64,000 nt of DNA from Bacillota bacterium (GTDB taxonomy: Bacteria > Bacillota > Clostridia > Christensenellales > SZUA-584): positions 76,099 through 140,098 of the forward strand of contig JAEWBO010000032.1 in the NCBI GenBank assembly GCA_023391105.1. Direction: 5' to 3'. Shown in pieces: positions 7,636 through 16,977 of the stretch; position 1 is the stretch's first letter, and the number at the start of each line of letters is the position of its first letter. Both the position numbers and the translations under genes were made by a program. The notes below the pieces were generated by a model. That model was not told the DNA's origin, made no database searches, and was given only the letters and a program-made list of their open reading frames with translations.

Positions 7636-8791
7636 GCTGGCCCTCCTCAACGTTCTGTGGCGATGTGATCACGAGATCTCCGGCGCTTAAGCCGCCGATG
7701 ACTTCAATGTTGGTATCATTTTCGAAGCCTGTGACGATCGCGCGTTTTTCTGCAATGTTATCTTCACCGATCACGAACACGCAGTTGTCATTCGTGAGAC
7801 AGTCGAGAGGAACGCTGAGAACGTTATCCTTATGGCTCAGCACGATTTCCAGATCCACAACGGCCCCGATAATCTTGTTGAATTTACCTTCGGGTGTGAT
7901 TTCGACTTTGGTCATCGTATCAAACGCAGATGCAGACCCCACTTCTGTGGCCGCGGCGCCGATGCGTGACACTGTGCCCTTGAACTTGCCGGTGTCGGTG
8001 CTGATGTTGACCTTCATACCTTCAACAATACCATCCAAATCCTTTTCATACACATACCCCGTAATGAGTGTGTTCTCAGTGTCGGCGATCACCATCGCGG
8101 GGATGCCCGGCGACAGCACTTCCCCCACATTAACATTCAGCGATACCACTGTGCCGGAAATGCGGCTTTTGCAGGTCATGCTGTTCACAAGGCTTTGCAG
8201 GCGCTCCACAGCAAGCTGCGCGAGTTCAATCTGGCTGTCCATGCTTAAATTGGCCGTGTCAATAGAAGAGATATCCGGCAAATCGTCGAGATTCTGCGCG
8301 AGAGAGGCTGATGCTTGTGAAACGGCTTCTGCCGTTTCATGGCCGAAGGCTGCGTTTAAGGAATCGTAATCGTATCCGGTAGCTTGGGAAAGCGCCAAAG
8401 CCAGCTTGGCCTTTTCTTCCGCCATCACGCCTTGGCCGCTTTGAGCCATCGTCATCTGCGCGGCAGAATCGCTGAGCGCATCGTATTGAAGCTTTGCTTC
8501 TTTAAGCTCGGCTTTGGCCTGTGCGGCATCGAGCTCAAACAGCACATCGTTTTTATCCACATGGCTGCCTTCTGAGACTTTCAGCGATGCGATAGTGCCG
8601 CCTGTCTCGCTCATGACACTGTACATCTTGGCGGGCTGCACCTCGCCCGAAAACTCAAGCATGTTAGATAAATTCGACGTTTTAACCTCGTATAGACTGA
8701 CAAAGGCGATAGATTCGCCTTCATTAAAGTATAAAAACCAGCCAGCAACAATCACGGCAAGCACGCTTACCAATAGTATCACTTTTCTCAT
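7610..8791 (-). CDS. HlyD/MacA-type efflux adaptor
   Basis: 393 residues. An N-terminal membrane anchor (VILLVSVLAVIVAGWFLYF) precedes a biotinyl-lipoyl-like half, a helical hairpin of about 100 residues rich in Ala/Gln/Leu, the second lipoyl half and beta-barrel domains. ATG at 8791 is chosen because AAAGGGGG lies 8 nt upstream; the longer frame lacks a site. First gene of the three-gene efflux operon, divergent from argC. It likely bridges permease and cell-wall space; no outer-membrane partner is expected here. Confidence 0.8.
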   Translation of the reverse strand: MRKVILLVSVLAVIVAGWFLYFNEGESIAFVSLYEVKTSNLSNMLEFSGEVQPAKMYSVMSETGGTIASLKVSEGSHVDKNDVLFELDAAQAKAELKEAKLQYDALSDSAAQMTMAQSGQGVMAEEKAKLALALSQATGYDYDSLNAAFGHETAEAVSQASASLAQNLDDLPDISSIDTANLSMDSQIELAQLAVERLQSLVNSMTCKSRISGTVVSLNVNVGEVLSPGIPAMVIADTENTLITGYVYEKDLDGIVEGMKVNISTDTGKFKGTVSRIGAAATEVGSASAFDTMTKVEITPEGKFNKIIGAVVDLEIVLSHKDNVLSVPLDCLTNDNCVFVIGEDNIAEKRAIVTGFENDTNIEVIGGLSAGDLVITSPQNVEEGQHVNYDRGE

Positions 8792-8870
8792 ACGGACTGC
8801 CCCCTTTAAATGCGTGTTCAATCGATTTTAGTTTGGCAGTTTTGCAGCCGCGTTATTCTCAAAAAATGTG

Positions 8871-8899
8871 TTGCATTTTTATGCATTTTTATGTATAAT
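8871..8899 (+). promoter_or_regulatory. argC operon promoter overlapping an ARG-box-like site
   Basis: TTGCAT, 17 nt, TATAAT. The spacer and -10 contain ATGCATTTTTATGTATAA (8881-8898). Its complement agrees at about 13 of 18 positions with the Bacillus ARG box as I remember it. A second TGCATTTTTA copy lies just left. This suggests repression by ArgR/AhrC with arginine. No argR gene is in the window. Confidence 0.65.
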
Positions 8900-8930
8900 T
8901 ATAAACACTTCATACAAGGAGGCCAAAGTA

Positions 8931-9962
8931 GTGGTCAAAGTCAGCGTTATCGGTGCGACGGGATATGCAGGCGCAGAGCTTATGCGATTGCTTGTATCCC
9001 ATAAAGAGGTGGAAGTCGTGCATGCTGTGTCCAAAAGCTTTGCGGGGCAGCAATTAAGCGCCATCTATCCAAGCTTTATGTCGCGCGATTTTTTACTCGA
9101 AGAGATGGATTTAGGCACAATTGCAAAAGACTCAGACATCGTTTTCACATGCCTGCCGCATGGCGCATCCGCCAGTGCAGTGCCTGCGCTTCTTGAAGGC
9201 GGCACGCGCGTGATCGATTTGTCGGGGGATTTCAGATACCGAGACGCTGATGTTTATGAAGCATGGTATAAACAGACGCATACGGCAAAAGAGCTGCTTG
9301 GCAAAAGCGTTTACGGCATGCCCGAGCTCTACCGCGATAAAATCGCCGCTACAAAGCTTGTGGGCAATCCGGGCTGCTATACAACGTGCGCCATACTGGC
9401 GCTGTATCCACTGCTTAAAAACGGCATGATCGATTCGCATGGCATCATCGTTGACGCAAAATCCGGCGTGAGCGGCGCGGGGCGCAGTGAGAAGCTCGCC
9501 AACGCTTTTTGTGAGGTTAATGAATCCGTCAAGGCGTATGGTGTGGGCACGCATCGTCATACATCAGAGATCGAACAAGAGCTGTCTTTTGCAGCGAATG
9601 AAACCGTCGTGATTTCATTCACGCCGCATCTGCTTCCCATCAAGCGCGGCATCATATCCACGATATACGCGGCGCCCAAGGCGGGGATCACAGACGCGGA
9701 CATTGCGGACGTATACGCCATGTATAAAGATGAACCGTTTGTAAAAGTTTCCGGCAGCACATTGCCCGAGATCAAGCATGTGACGGGCAGCAACAACTGT
9801 GCGATCGGCTATGTGTTCGATAAACGCGCAGGGCGCCTTGTTATCGTGTCCTGCCTTGATAACCTTATCAAGGGGGCGGCGGGTCAGGCTGTGCAGAACA
9901 TGAATATACTTTGCGGCATTGACGAGAGCGAAGGGCTCAATAATATAGGATGGTATTTATAG
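8931..9962 (+). CDS. argC: N-acetyl-gamma-glutamyl-phosphate reductase
   Basis: Third step of arginine synthesis: NADPH-dependent reduction of N-acetylglutamyl phosphate to the semialdehyde. 343 residues starting at GTG, chosen because AAGGAGG lies 8 nt upstream; the open frame extends further but through the promoter. Nucleotide motif GATGYAG (8-14) and the catalytic Cys149 in VGNPGCYTT are present, and the later GVGTHRHTSEIEQ segment is also typical. First gene of argCBD-carB-argF, with argB beginning 1 nt after its stop. Confidence 0.95.
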   Translation: MVKVSVIGATGYAGAELMRLLVSHKEVEVVHAVSKSFAGQQLSAIYPSFMSRDFLLEEMDLGTIAKDSDIVFTCLPHGASASAVPALLEGGTRVIDLSGDFRYRDADVYEAWYKQTHTAKELLGKSVYGMPELYRDKIAATKLVGNPGCYTTCAILALYPLLKNGMIDSHGIIVDAKSGVSGAGRSEKLANAFCEVNESVKAYGVGTHRHTSEIEQELSFAANETVVISFTPHLLPIKRGIISTIYAAPKAGITDADIADVYAMYKDEPFVKVSGSTLPEIKHVTGSNNCAIGYVFDKRAGRLVIVSCLDNLIKGAAGQAVQNMNILCGIDESEGLNNIGWYL

Positions 9963-9963
9963 T

Positions 9964-10827
9964 ATGGATAAATTCTTTGAAAAAGCCAATATACTCATAG
10001 AAGCGCTGCCTTATATTCGGCGGCTCTCAGGCAAGACGGTCGTCATCAAATACGGCGGCGCGGCGATGCTGTCCACAGAGCTTTCCGAAAAGATCATGGA
10101 AGACATTACGCTGCTGAAATATGTGGGCATGAACCCCATTGTGGTGCATGGCGGCGGCGGCGACATCAACAAAATGCTCAAGAAATACGAGATTGAGCCG
10201 GAGTTTCACAATGGCCTTCGTGTGACGGACACGGCCACAATGGACATCGTACAGATGGTGCTCATGGGCAAGATCAATAAGGACATCGTGTCTCACCTTG
10301 GTATCGCGGGCGCAAAGGCGATTGGCCTTTGCGGCAAGGACGCTGGGCTCATCAAGGCCGAAAAGATGCTTGCGGACGACGGCTACGATCTGGGGCATGT
10401 CGGCAAAATCACAGAGATTAACACAAAGCTATTGAATACGCTGGCGATGGATGAATACGTCCCTGTCATTGCGCCCATCGGTGTGGGTGAAAACGGCGAG
10501 AGCTACAATATCAACGCGGACACTGTGGCCGGCGACATCGCCGCCGCGCTGAGCGCGGAAAAGCTGATTTTCTTAACGGACATCGACGGTATCCGCAGTG
10601 AGCCTGACGACCCTTCCACGCTGATATACGAGATTTGCATCGACGAGATATACAAGTATATCAACAAGGGCGTGATTTCGGGCGGCATGCTGCCCAAGGT
10701 GGAGGGCTGCATCAAGGCGATCAGAAATGGCGTCAAGCGCACGCATATTCTGAACGGCACAATTCCGCATCCGATACTGCTTGAGATATTCACGGATACC
10801 GGTATCGGTACGATGGTGAGGGAGTAA
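9964..10827 (+). CDS. argB: Acetylglutamate kinase
   Basis: Second step of arginine synthesis: ATP-dependent phosphorylation of N-acetylglutamate. 287 residues with the amino-acid-kinase signatures VIKYGGAAM (N-terminal Lys/Gly loop), VVHGGGGDIN (substrate loop) and the C-terminal GGMLPKVEGCIKAI segment. An N-terminal helix precedes the first strand, which in the family goes with hexameric, arginine-inhibited enzymes, so feedback control is likely. It is tightly packed between argC and argD. Confidence 0.95.
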   Translation: MDKFFEKANILIEALPYIRRLSGKTVVIKYGGAAMLSTELSEKIMEDITLLKYVGMNPIVVHGGGGDINKMLKKYEIEPEFHNGLRVTDTATMDIVQMVLMGKINKDIVSHLGIAGAKAIGLCGKDAGLIKAEKMLADDGYDLGHVGKITEINTKLLNTLAMDEYVPVIAPIGVGENGESYNINADTVAGDIAAALSAEKLIFLTDIDGIRSEPDDPSTLIYEICIDEIYKYINKGVISGGMLPKVEGCIKAIRNGVKRTHILNGTIPHPILLEIFTDTGIGTMVRE

Positions 10828-10830
10828 GCG

Positions 10831-12021
10831 ATGAAAGTTGAAGATATTGCGAAGCTGGATGAAAAGTACTATTGTCCCGTGTTTGGGAAACGGCTGCCCA
10901 TCAGCTTTGTAAAAGGTGAAGATGTGTATCTCATCGACAATGAGGGAAAGCGTTATACCGATTTTTATTCGGGCATTGCGGTGAACTGCCTTGGCTATTC
11001 GGATGAGGGTTTAAAAAAGGCGCTTTGCGATACGGTGAACAGCCTCATGCATACCGCCAACTATTATTACATCGAGACACAGGCGAAGCTGGCGCAAAGG
11101 CTCTGCGAAGCCACGGGATATGACAACGTGTTTCTGGGCAACAGCGGCGCGGAAGCCATTGAAGGTGCGCTGAAGCTGGCGCGTAAATATCACTTCGCTG
11201 AGGGCAAGCCGCGAGCGGAATTCGTCACCATGCAAGGCAGCTTCCACGGGCGTACGTTCGCCACACTTGCCGCCACGGGTCAGAGTAAATTTCATGAGGC
11301 ATTTGAGCCGCTGATGGAAAGCTTCACGCATGTGCCGCCAGGCGACATTGCCGCTTTGGAAGCGGCTGTGAGCGACAATACCGCCGCGGTGCTCATCGAG
11401 CCCATTATGGGCGAAGGCGGCATTATTCCGATGACAGGTGAATATTTTCAAGCAGTGCGTAATGTGTGCGACAAACACGGCGCACTGATGATCGCAGACG
11501 AGATACAGACGGGCATGGGCCGCACGGGCGAGCTGCTCGCGTCACCTGCGCTCGGTGCGGTGCCGGATATCGTGGTGCTGGCGAAGTCTCTGGGCGCGGG
11601 TGTGCCGATCGGCGCATTCCTCGCGCGCGGCAAGGCGGCAAAGGCGTTTGCGCCGGGGGATCACGGCTCCACCTTCGGCGGCAACTATCTGGCTTGCGCG
11701 GCGGCTTATTATGTGACCTGCAAGCTGCTGGATACCGACATATTGGATCATGTCAAGACAATGGGCGCTTACTTTAAAGGAAAGCTAACGACGCTCAAGG
11801 AAGCTTGCCCGGCTATACTTGAGGTGCGCGGTAACGGCCTCATGCTGGGGCTTGATCTGGATGCATCCGTATCCGCTGCGGAGATAAAGAAGAAGCTGCT
11901 GGACCATGGGTTTGCGACAGCGACCGCAGGAACCAACGTGCTGCGATTTTTGCCCCCATATGTGATACAAAAAAGCCATATCGACAGCCTCACAGACACA
12001 TTGAAAAATCTGCTTGCCTGA
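10831..12021 (+). CDS. argD: Acetylornithine aminotransferase
   Basis: PLP enzyme that converts N-acetylglutamate semialdehyde to N-acetylornithine. 396 residues, class III aminotransferase. PLP Lys252 lies in VLAKSLGAG, with Asp223 in IADEIQTGMGRTG and the phosphate-binding NSGAEAIEGALKLAR. GAGGGAGT precedes the ATG. Class III enzymes overlap in sequence, but the operon context makes argD secure. argJ or argE, needed to deacetylate the product, is not in this window. Confidence 0.94.
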   Translation: MKVEDIAKLDEKYYCPVFGKRLPISFVKGEDVYLIDNEGKRYTDFYSGIAVNCLGYSDEGLKKALCDTVNSLMHTANYYYIETQAKLAQRLCEATGYDNVFLGNSGAEAIEGALKLARKYHFAEGKPRAEFVTMQGSFHGRTFATLAATGQSKFHEAFEPLMESFTHVPPGDIAALEAAVSDNTAAVLIEPIMGEGGIIPMTGEYFQAVRNVCDKHGALMIADEIQTGMGRTGELLASPALGAVPDIVVLAKSLGAGVPIGAFLARGKAAKAFAPGDHGSTFGGNYLACAAAYYVTCKLLDTDILDHVKTMGAYFKGKLTTLKEACPAILEVRGNGLMLGLDLDASVSAAEIKKKLLDHGFATATAGTNVLRFLPPYVIQKSHIDSLTDTLKNLLA

Positions 12022-12040
12022 CGGCACCGGAGGAGCTTAA

Positions 12041-15000
12041 ATGCCCAAAAGAGAGGATCTATCCAAAATACTCGTGATCGGCTCCGGCCCGATCGTGATT
12101 GGCCAGGCGGCGGAGTTTGACTATTCGGGCACACAGGCCTGCAGGGCACTGCGCGAGGAGAACTACGAGGTGGTGCTCATCAACTCGAATCCGGCCACGA
12201 TTATGACAGACGAGGAAATGGCAGACCGTGTGTACATCGAGCCAATCACGCTGGAAACGGTGAGCAAGATATTGCGGCAGGAACGGCCGCAGGGCATCAT
12301 CGCCACACTTGGCGGACAGACAGGGCTTAACATGGCCGTGGAGCTTGCCGAAAGCGGCATACTCGATGAACTGAATATCGAGCTGCTGGGCACATCGCTT
12401 GAGTCCATCAAGCTGGCCGAAGACCGTGAGCTGTTCAAGGCCACGATGGAGCGCATCGGTGAAAAAATCGCGCACAGCGTGATCGCAAGCTCTATTGATG
12501 AAGCGGTGGCTTTTGCGGAACAATCGGGTTATCCCATCATCATCCGTCCCGCTTATACGCTCGGCGGCACGGGCGGCGGCATCGCGCATAACCTTGACGA
12601 GCTTAAAAATATCACCGCACAGGGGCTTAGCTTCTCGATGATCGGGCAGGTGCTCTTAGAACAGAGCGTTGCGGGCTATAAAGAGATCGAATACGAAGTG
12701 ATGCGCGACGCAAAGGACAACTGCATCGTGGTGTGCAACATGGAGAATATCGATCCTGTGGGCATACACACGGGCGACAGCATCGTTGTCGCACCGTCGC
12801 AGACGCTTTCGGACAAGGAATACCAGATGCTGAGGTCCGCGTCCATCAAGATTATACGCGCACTTAAAATAAAGGGCGGCTGCAATGTGCAGTATGCGCT
12901 GAACCCGGATACCTATGATTATGTGGTGATCGAGGTAAACCCGCGCGTAAGCCGCTCTTCGGCGCTCGCCTCCAAGGCGACGGGTTATCCCATCGCGAGA
13001 GCGGCAGCCAAAATCGCGGTGGGCTTTGGGCTCGATGAGATCACAAACCCCATTACAGGCGAAACGTGCGCCTGCTTTGAACCTGCGCTGGATTACGTGG
13101 TCACCAAGGTGCCGCGCTGGCCGTTTGATAAGTTCGTCACCGCCACGCGCACGCTGGGCACTCAAATGAAGGCAACGGGCGAAGTGATGGCGATTGGCCG
13201 CAATATCGAAGAATCGCTGCTCAAGGCGATAGACAGCCTCGATGTGAAGCTTGATTATCAGCTCGGCATGAAGAGCATATCCAGGTGGAGCAAGGAAGAG
13301 ATCGACAACTCGCTCAGAAACCCTGACGATGAGCGCATATTCGTGGTGTCTGAAGCGCTGGATCGCGGTTACACCATAGACGAGATATTTGACATCACGA
13401 AGATCGACAAGTTTTTCATCAGCAAGCTCAAAAACATCGTCACAATTGCCAAAGAGCTGAAAAGCTGCACGATTGACACGCTGAGTGTGGAGCTGCTGAA
13501 AAAGTGCAAGAAATACGGCTTCGGCGACAGCTACATCGCAAACCTTGTGGGCTCTCAGGAAGCCGCCGTCAAGGCGCTGCGCAACGCGCTGGGCATCAAG
13601 CCCACTTATAAGATGGTGGACACCTGTGCGGGAGAATTCGAGGCCAAAACACCGTATTATTATTCATGCTACGACAGCGTCGACGAGTCGCGCGACAGCG
13701 GCAGAAAAAAAGTTGTGGTGTTGGGCAGCGGCCCGATTCGTATCGGGCAGGGTATCGAGTTCGATTACTGCTCGGTGCATTCGGTGCTTGCGCTCAAAAA
13801 GCTGGGATACGAATCCATCATCATCAACTCCAACCCTGAAACGGTGTCAACCGACTTTGACACCTCCGACAAGCTTTATTTCGAGCCTTTAACGCGCGAA
13901 TGCGTGCTGGACGTGATTCAGCGCGAGAAGCCCGAGGGCGTAATCGTGCAGTTCGGCGGGCAGACAGCGATTAACCTCGCTGAGCCGCTTAACAGAGTGG
14001 GCGTCAATATTCTTGGCACATCTGTGGACGGCATCGACCGCGCAGAGGACAGGGACCGCTTCCTCAAAGTGCTCGACAAGCTGGGCATCCCGCTGCCCGA
14101 GGGCGCGACGGCGTTTTCAATCAGCAGTGCCATTACCATAGCAGAACGAATCGGCTTCCCGGTGCTTGTGAGGCCATCGTACGTGCTGGGCGGGCGCGCC
14201 ATGGAAATCGTCTACAACACGAAGGAGCTGGAGGAATATATGCTCGCGGCGGCGAAGATTTCGCCCGAGCATCCCGTGCTCATCGACAAATATGTGCTGG
14301 GCAAAGAGGTCGAGATCGACGGCATCTGCGACGGTGTTGATTCGCTGATCGTGGGCGTAATGGAGCACATCGAGCGCGCGGGCGTGCACTCGGGAGACAG
14401 CTTCGCGGTATATCCCACACAGACGCTTTCCCCCGAGACCAAGAGAACCATCGTGGATTACGCCATCCGCATCGGTCTGGAACTGAATATCAAGGGGCTT
14501 TACAACATTCAGTTCGTCATCGATTCGCAAAGCAAGGTATATGTGCTCGAGGTGAACCCGCGTGCCAGCCGCACTGTGCCCATTCTTTCCAAGATAACGG
14601 GCGTGCCCATGGTGGCCACCGCCACGCGCATCATGATGGGCGAAACGCTCAAGGACATGGGCTATAAAACGGAGCTTTACAAGGAGAGCCGTCTGATTAC
14701 GGTCAAAGCGCCGGTGTTCTCGTTCTCCAAGCTGACCACCGTCGATATATTCTTAGGGCCCGAGATGAAATCCACAGGCGAGGTGATGGGCACGGATACC
14801 ACGTTCCTGGCAGCGCTCAAAAAGGCGTTCGTTGCGTCCGGCGTGAAGCCGCCGCGAGACGATGCGCCCATACTGTTCTCGATCACCGACCGCGACAAGG
14901 AAGAAGCGCTATGCTTTGCGCGGCAGATGCAGGACATGGGCTTTGCCATAACCTGCACAGATAAGACATATCATTATTTCAACGAACAGGGGCTTAATTG

Positions 15001-15247
15001 CGCACTGCTGACCAAGGAAAAGGCGGTACTTGCGCTGAAGGATAAGAAGATATCCATGGTGATTAACACGCCCACGCGAGGCAAGCTTTTGGACCGTCTT
15101 GGGTTCGTGCTCCGGCGCACATCGATGGAGTTCAACGTGCCGTGTATCACATCGATGGATACGCTGGGTGCGCTGCTGTCCGTGATGACCGCAAAAGGTA
15201 TCGAGGAGCATCATATTCCACTTAACGAATATCTGAAATATGAATGA
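12041..15247 (+). CDS. carB: Carbamoyl-phosphate synthase large subunit
   Basis: 1068 residues, full family length. It is a tandem duplication of two ATP-grasp synthetase halves. The N-half starts ILVIGSGPIVIGQAAEFDYS and the C-half VVVLGSGPIRIGQGIEFDYC near residue 560. A C-terminal MGS-like allosteric domain follows (about 930-1068). It makes carbamoyl phosphate from bicarbonate, ammonia (channelled from glutamine by CarA) and two ATP. GGAGGAG precedes the start. The small subunit carA is not adjacent, so it must be encoded elsewhere. Overlaps the argF frame by a few bases. Confidence 0.97.
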   Translation: MPKREDLSKILVIGSGPIVIGQAAEFDYSGTQACRALREENYEVVLINSNPATIMTDEEMADRVYIEPITLETVSKILRQERPQGIIATLGGQTGLNMAVELAESGILDELNIELLGTSLESIKLAEDRELFKATMERIGEKIAHSVIASSIDEAVAFAEQSGYPIIIRPAYTLGGTGGGIAHNLDELKNITAQGLSFSMIGQVLLEQSVAGYKEIEYEVMRDAKDNCIVVCNMENIDPVGIHTGDSIVVAPSQTLSDKEYQMLRSASIKIIRALKIKGGCNVQYALNPDTYDYVVIEVNPRVSRSSALASKATGYPIARAAAKIAVGFGLDEITNPITGETCACFEPALDYVVTKVPRWPFDKFVTATRTLGTQMKATGEVMAIGRNIEESLLKAIDSLDVKLDYQLGMKSISRWSKEEIDNSLRNPDDERIFVVSEALDRGYTIDEIFDITKIDKFFISKLKNIVTIAKELKSCTIDTLSVELLKKCKKYGFGDSYIANLVGSQEAAVKALRNALGIKPTYKMVDTCAGEFEAKTPYYYSCYDSVDESRDSGRKKVVVLGSGPIRIGQGIEFDYCSVHSVLALKKLGYESIIINSNPETVSTDFDTSDKLYFEPLTRECVLDVIQREKPEGVIVQFGGQTAINLAEPLNRVGVNILGTSVDGIDRAEDRDRFLKVLDKLGIPLPEGATAFSISSAITIAERIGFPVLVRPSYVLGGRAMEIVYNTKELEEYMLAAAKISPEHPVLIDKYVLGKEVEIDGICDGVDSLIVGVMEHIERAGVHSGDSFAVYPTQTLSPETKRTIVDYAIRIGLELNIKGLYNIQFVIDSQSKVYVLEVNPRASRTVPILSKITGVPMVATATRIMMGETLKDMGYKTELYKESRLITVKAPVFSFSKLTTVDIFLGPEMKSTGEVMGTDTTFLAALKKAFVASGVKPPRDDAPILFSITDRDKEEALCFARQMQDMGFAITCTDKTYHYFNEQGLNCALLTKEKAVLALKDKKISMVINTPTRGKLLDRLGFVLRRTSMEFNVPCITSMDTLGALLSVMTAKGIEEHHIPLNEYLKYE

Positions 15248-15258
15248 GGAGATTTCAA

Positions 15259-16215
15259 ATGATCGATCTGCTAAGCTATCAGCCAAAACAGGAATTCGCG
15301 CAAAAGCACATGCTGCGCCTGTCCGACTACACGCCGGACGAAATTTTGCAGGTGCTGAGTCTTGCGCTTAAGCTCAAAAAACAGCTCAAGGAAGGGCTGC
15401 GTCCGCCGCTGCTCGCGGGCAAGATTCTCGCGATGATTTTCACCAAAAGCTCCACGCGTACGCGTGTGTCGTTTGAGGCGGGTATCTATCAGCTGGGCGG
15501 CACCGCGCAGTTTTTGAGCAGCAACGACATCCAATTGGGACGCGGCGAGCCCATCAGCGATACCGCGCAGGTGCTCTCGCGCATGGTGGACGGCATCATG
15601 ATCCGCACGTTTGCTCAAAGCGACGTGGAGGATCTCGCAAAATACGGCACCATCCCCGTCATCAATGGCCTGACGGATCTGCTGCACCCATGCCAGATAC
15701 TTGCCGACCTCATGACGTATTACGAGCACAAAGGCAGCTTTACCGGCAAGTTCGCGTTTATCGGTGACGGCAACAATGTGGCGAATTCGCTGCTTGTGGG
15801 CTGCGCGAAGCTGGGGCTAGACATTGCTGTGGGATGCCCCGAAGGCTTTGATCCGGACGCTGATGTGCTGTCGGCAGCAAAGCAGGCCGCTGCGCAAAGC
15901 GGTTCCGAAATTGTAATCACGCACGATCCAATCGAAGCAGCGCAAGGCGCGGACGCGGTCTACACCGACGTGTGGGCGAGCATGGGACAGGAGAGCGGCG
16001 CGCAGGATAAATACAAGCATTTCCGCGATTATCAGGTGAACGAAAAGCTGACCGCCTGCTGCAAGCAGGATTACATTTTCCTGCACTGCCTGCCTGCGCA
16101 CAGGGGTGAGGAGGTCACCGCATCGGTGATCGACGGCTCGCACAGCGTGGTTTTCGACGAAGCCGAAAACCGCCTGCACGCGCAGAAAGCCGTCATGGCG
16201 CTGCTGATGAAATAG
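15259..16215 (+). CDS. argF: Ornithine carbamoyltransferase
   Basis: 318 residues. Transfers the carbamoyl group to ornithine to give citrulline. Carbamoyl-phosphate motif STRTR (65-69), HPCQILADLMT, and the ornithine-side HCLPAHRGEEV are all present; the FxSxNDIQLGRGE loop fits OTCase rather than ATCase. The start at 15259 follows GAGGAG by 7 nt; the ATG at 15244 overlapping the carB stop is a weaker option. Last gene of the arginine operon, directly after its carbamoyl-phosphate source. Confidence 0.93.
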   Translation: MIDLLSYQPKQEFAQKHMLRLSDYTPDEILQVLSLALKLKKQLKEGLRPPLLAGKILAMIFTKSSTRTRVSFEAGIYQLGGTAQFLSSNDIQLGRGEPISDTAQVLSRMVDGIMIRTFAQSDVEDLAKYGTIPVINGLTDLLHPCQILADLMTYYEHKGSFTGKFAFIGDGNNVANSLLVGCAKLGLDIAVGCPEGFDPDADVLSAAKQAAAQSGSEIVITHDPIEAAQGADAVYTDVWASMGQESGAQDKYKHFRDYQVNEKLTACCKQDYIFLHCLPAHRGEEVTASVIDGSHSVVFDEAENRLHAQKAVMALLMK

Positions 16216-16221
16216 GAAAAA

Positions 16222-16293
16222 TGTAGGGGCGTCCTGTGGACGCCCGCATCGAGAACATATGAACTCGGGCGAGCGATCAATGATCGCCCCTAC
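16222..16293. repeat. Short inverted-repeat element (TAGGGGCG family)
   Basis: About 72 bp bounded by GTAGGGGCG and CGCCCCTAC. Inside are a perfect 8-bp hairpin (GGGCGTCC-TGT-GGACGCCC) and a second GATCA/TGATC hairpin. Elements with TAGGGGCG ends are common dispersed non-coding repeats in many bacteria. It sits right after argF and may double as its 3-prime stem-loop. Confidence 0.7.
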
Positions 16294-16313
16294 GACGATA
16301 AAGGGTATAAATT

Positions 16314-16835
16314 ATGATGGAGAGTATCGTTTTTAAGAAGGCCAACGAGGATGACTTGACGGATATCAAACGCATCACACGCAAAGCGTTCACCAATTAC
16401 GCGCGCGAAATTCGCCGCGAGGAAAATGTGGCCGCGCTGCATGAAACGGATGAGGCGATACGGCGCGATATCAACGAAAAGCATGTGTATGTTTGTGAGG
16501 TAGACGGTGAGGCGGCTGGCTCGGTGCGCTTTGAGGTGCTCGACCAGGGCATCGCATACCTCTCGCGGCTCGCTGTCGATCCGGAATATCAGTCACTCGG
16601 CATCGGCGGGCTGCTTCTTGAAAAGGTGCGCCGTGAATGCCTTGCGCTTGGTGTGCGCGCAATCGCGCTGCATACGGCCAGCCGCATGCGCTCTTCTGTG
16701 GCGTTCTATCTGAAAAACGGCTATTACATTCATTCCATCACGCGGGATAAAGAATATATCCGCGCGTTTATGGTCAACGAGCTCACCGAAATGGATGAGC
16801 TGTTCGACTATGAAAGCATCGTGGGGAAGAGGTAG
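16314..16835 (+). CDS. GNAT-family N-acetyltransferase
   Basis: 173 residues with the GNAT core. An acceptor-binding N-terminal half precedes strand 4 (LSRLAVDPEYQSLGIGGLLL), in which the acetyl-CoA loop is partly altered to QSLGIGG. The HTASRMRSSVAFYLKNGY motif near the end is typical of RimI-like enzymes. No strong ribosome-binding site; ATG at 16314 or 16317. Substrate unknown. It stands alone after the arginine operon. Confidence 0.8.
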   Translation: MMESIVFKKANEDDLTDIKRITRKAFTNYAREIRREENVAALHETDEAIRRDINEKHVYVCEVDGEAAGSVRFEVLDQGIAYLSRLAVDPEYQSLGIGGLLLEKVRRECLALGVRAIALHTASRMRSSVAFYLKNGYYIHSITRDKEYIRAFMVNELTEMDELFDYESIVGKR

Positions 16836-16867
16836 CTCTCTGAGCTTTTCAAGAAACCTACGGTTTT

Positions 16868-16930
16868 GTCATTCCGAGCTTGTCGAGGAATCCCATTAAA
16901 AATGTTTTGCAGAAGAGGATTGCAATCACT
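16868..16930. repeat. Truncated copy of the GTCATTCCGAG dispersed element
   Basis: The first 60 or so bases match the complete element at 36611-36708 (GTCATTCCGAGCTTGTCGAG, then a GGAATCCCAT core, then TTTTGCAGAAGAGGATT-like sequence), preceded in both places by TTTT. The right inverted end is missing. Confidence 0.75.
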
Positions 16931-16943
16931 CCATAGAACATCG

Positions 16944-16956
16944 GGCATAGTATGCC
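16944..16956. promoter_or_regulatory. Palindrome upstream of the LytTR gene
   Basis: GGCATA-G-TATGCC, a perfect 6-bp inverted repeat 22 nt before the LytTR start codon. A possible operator for autoregulation; position is the only support. Confidence 0.3.
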
Positions 16957-16977
16957 TGATGAAAAGGATAGGGCTAA

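Noticed and set aside
8868..8930. Earlier start for argC
   Set aside because: The added codons contain the promoter and ARG box, and the GTG at 8931 has AAGGAGG at correct spacing.
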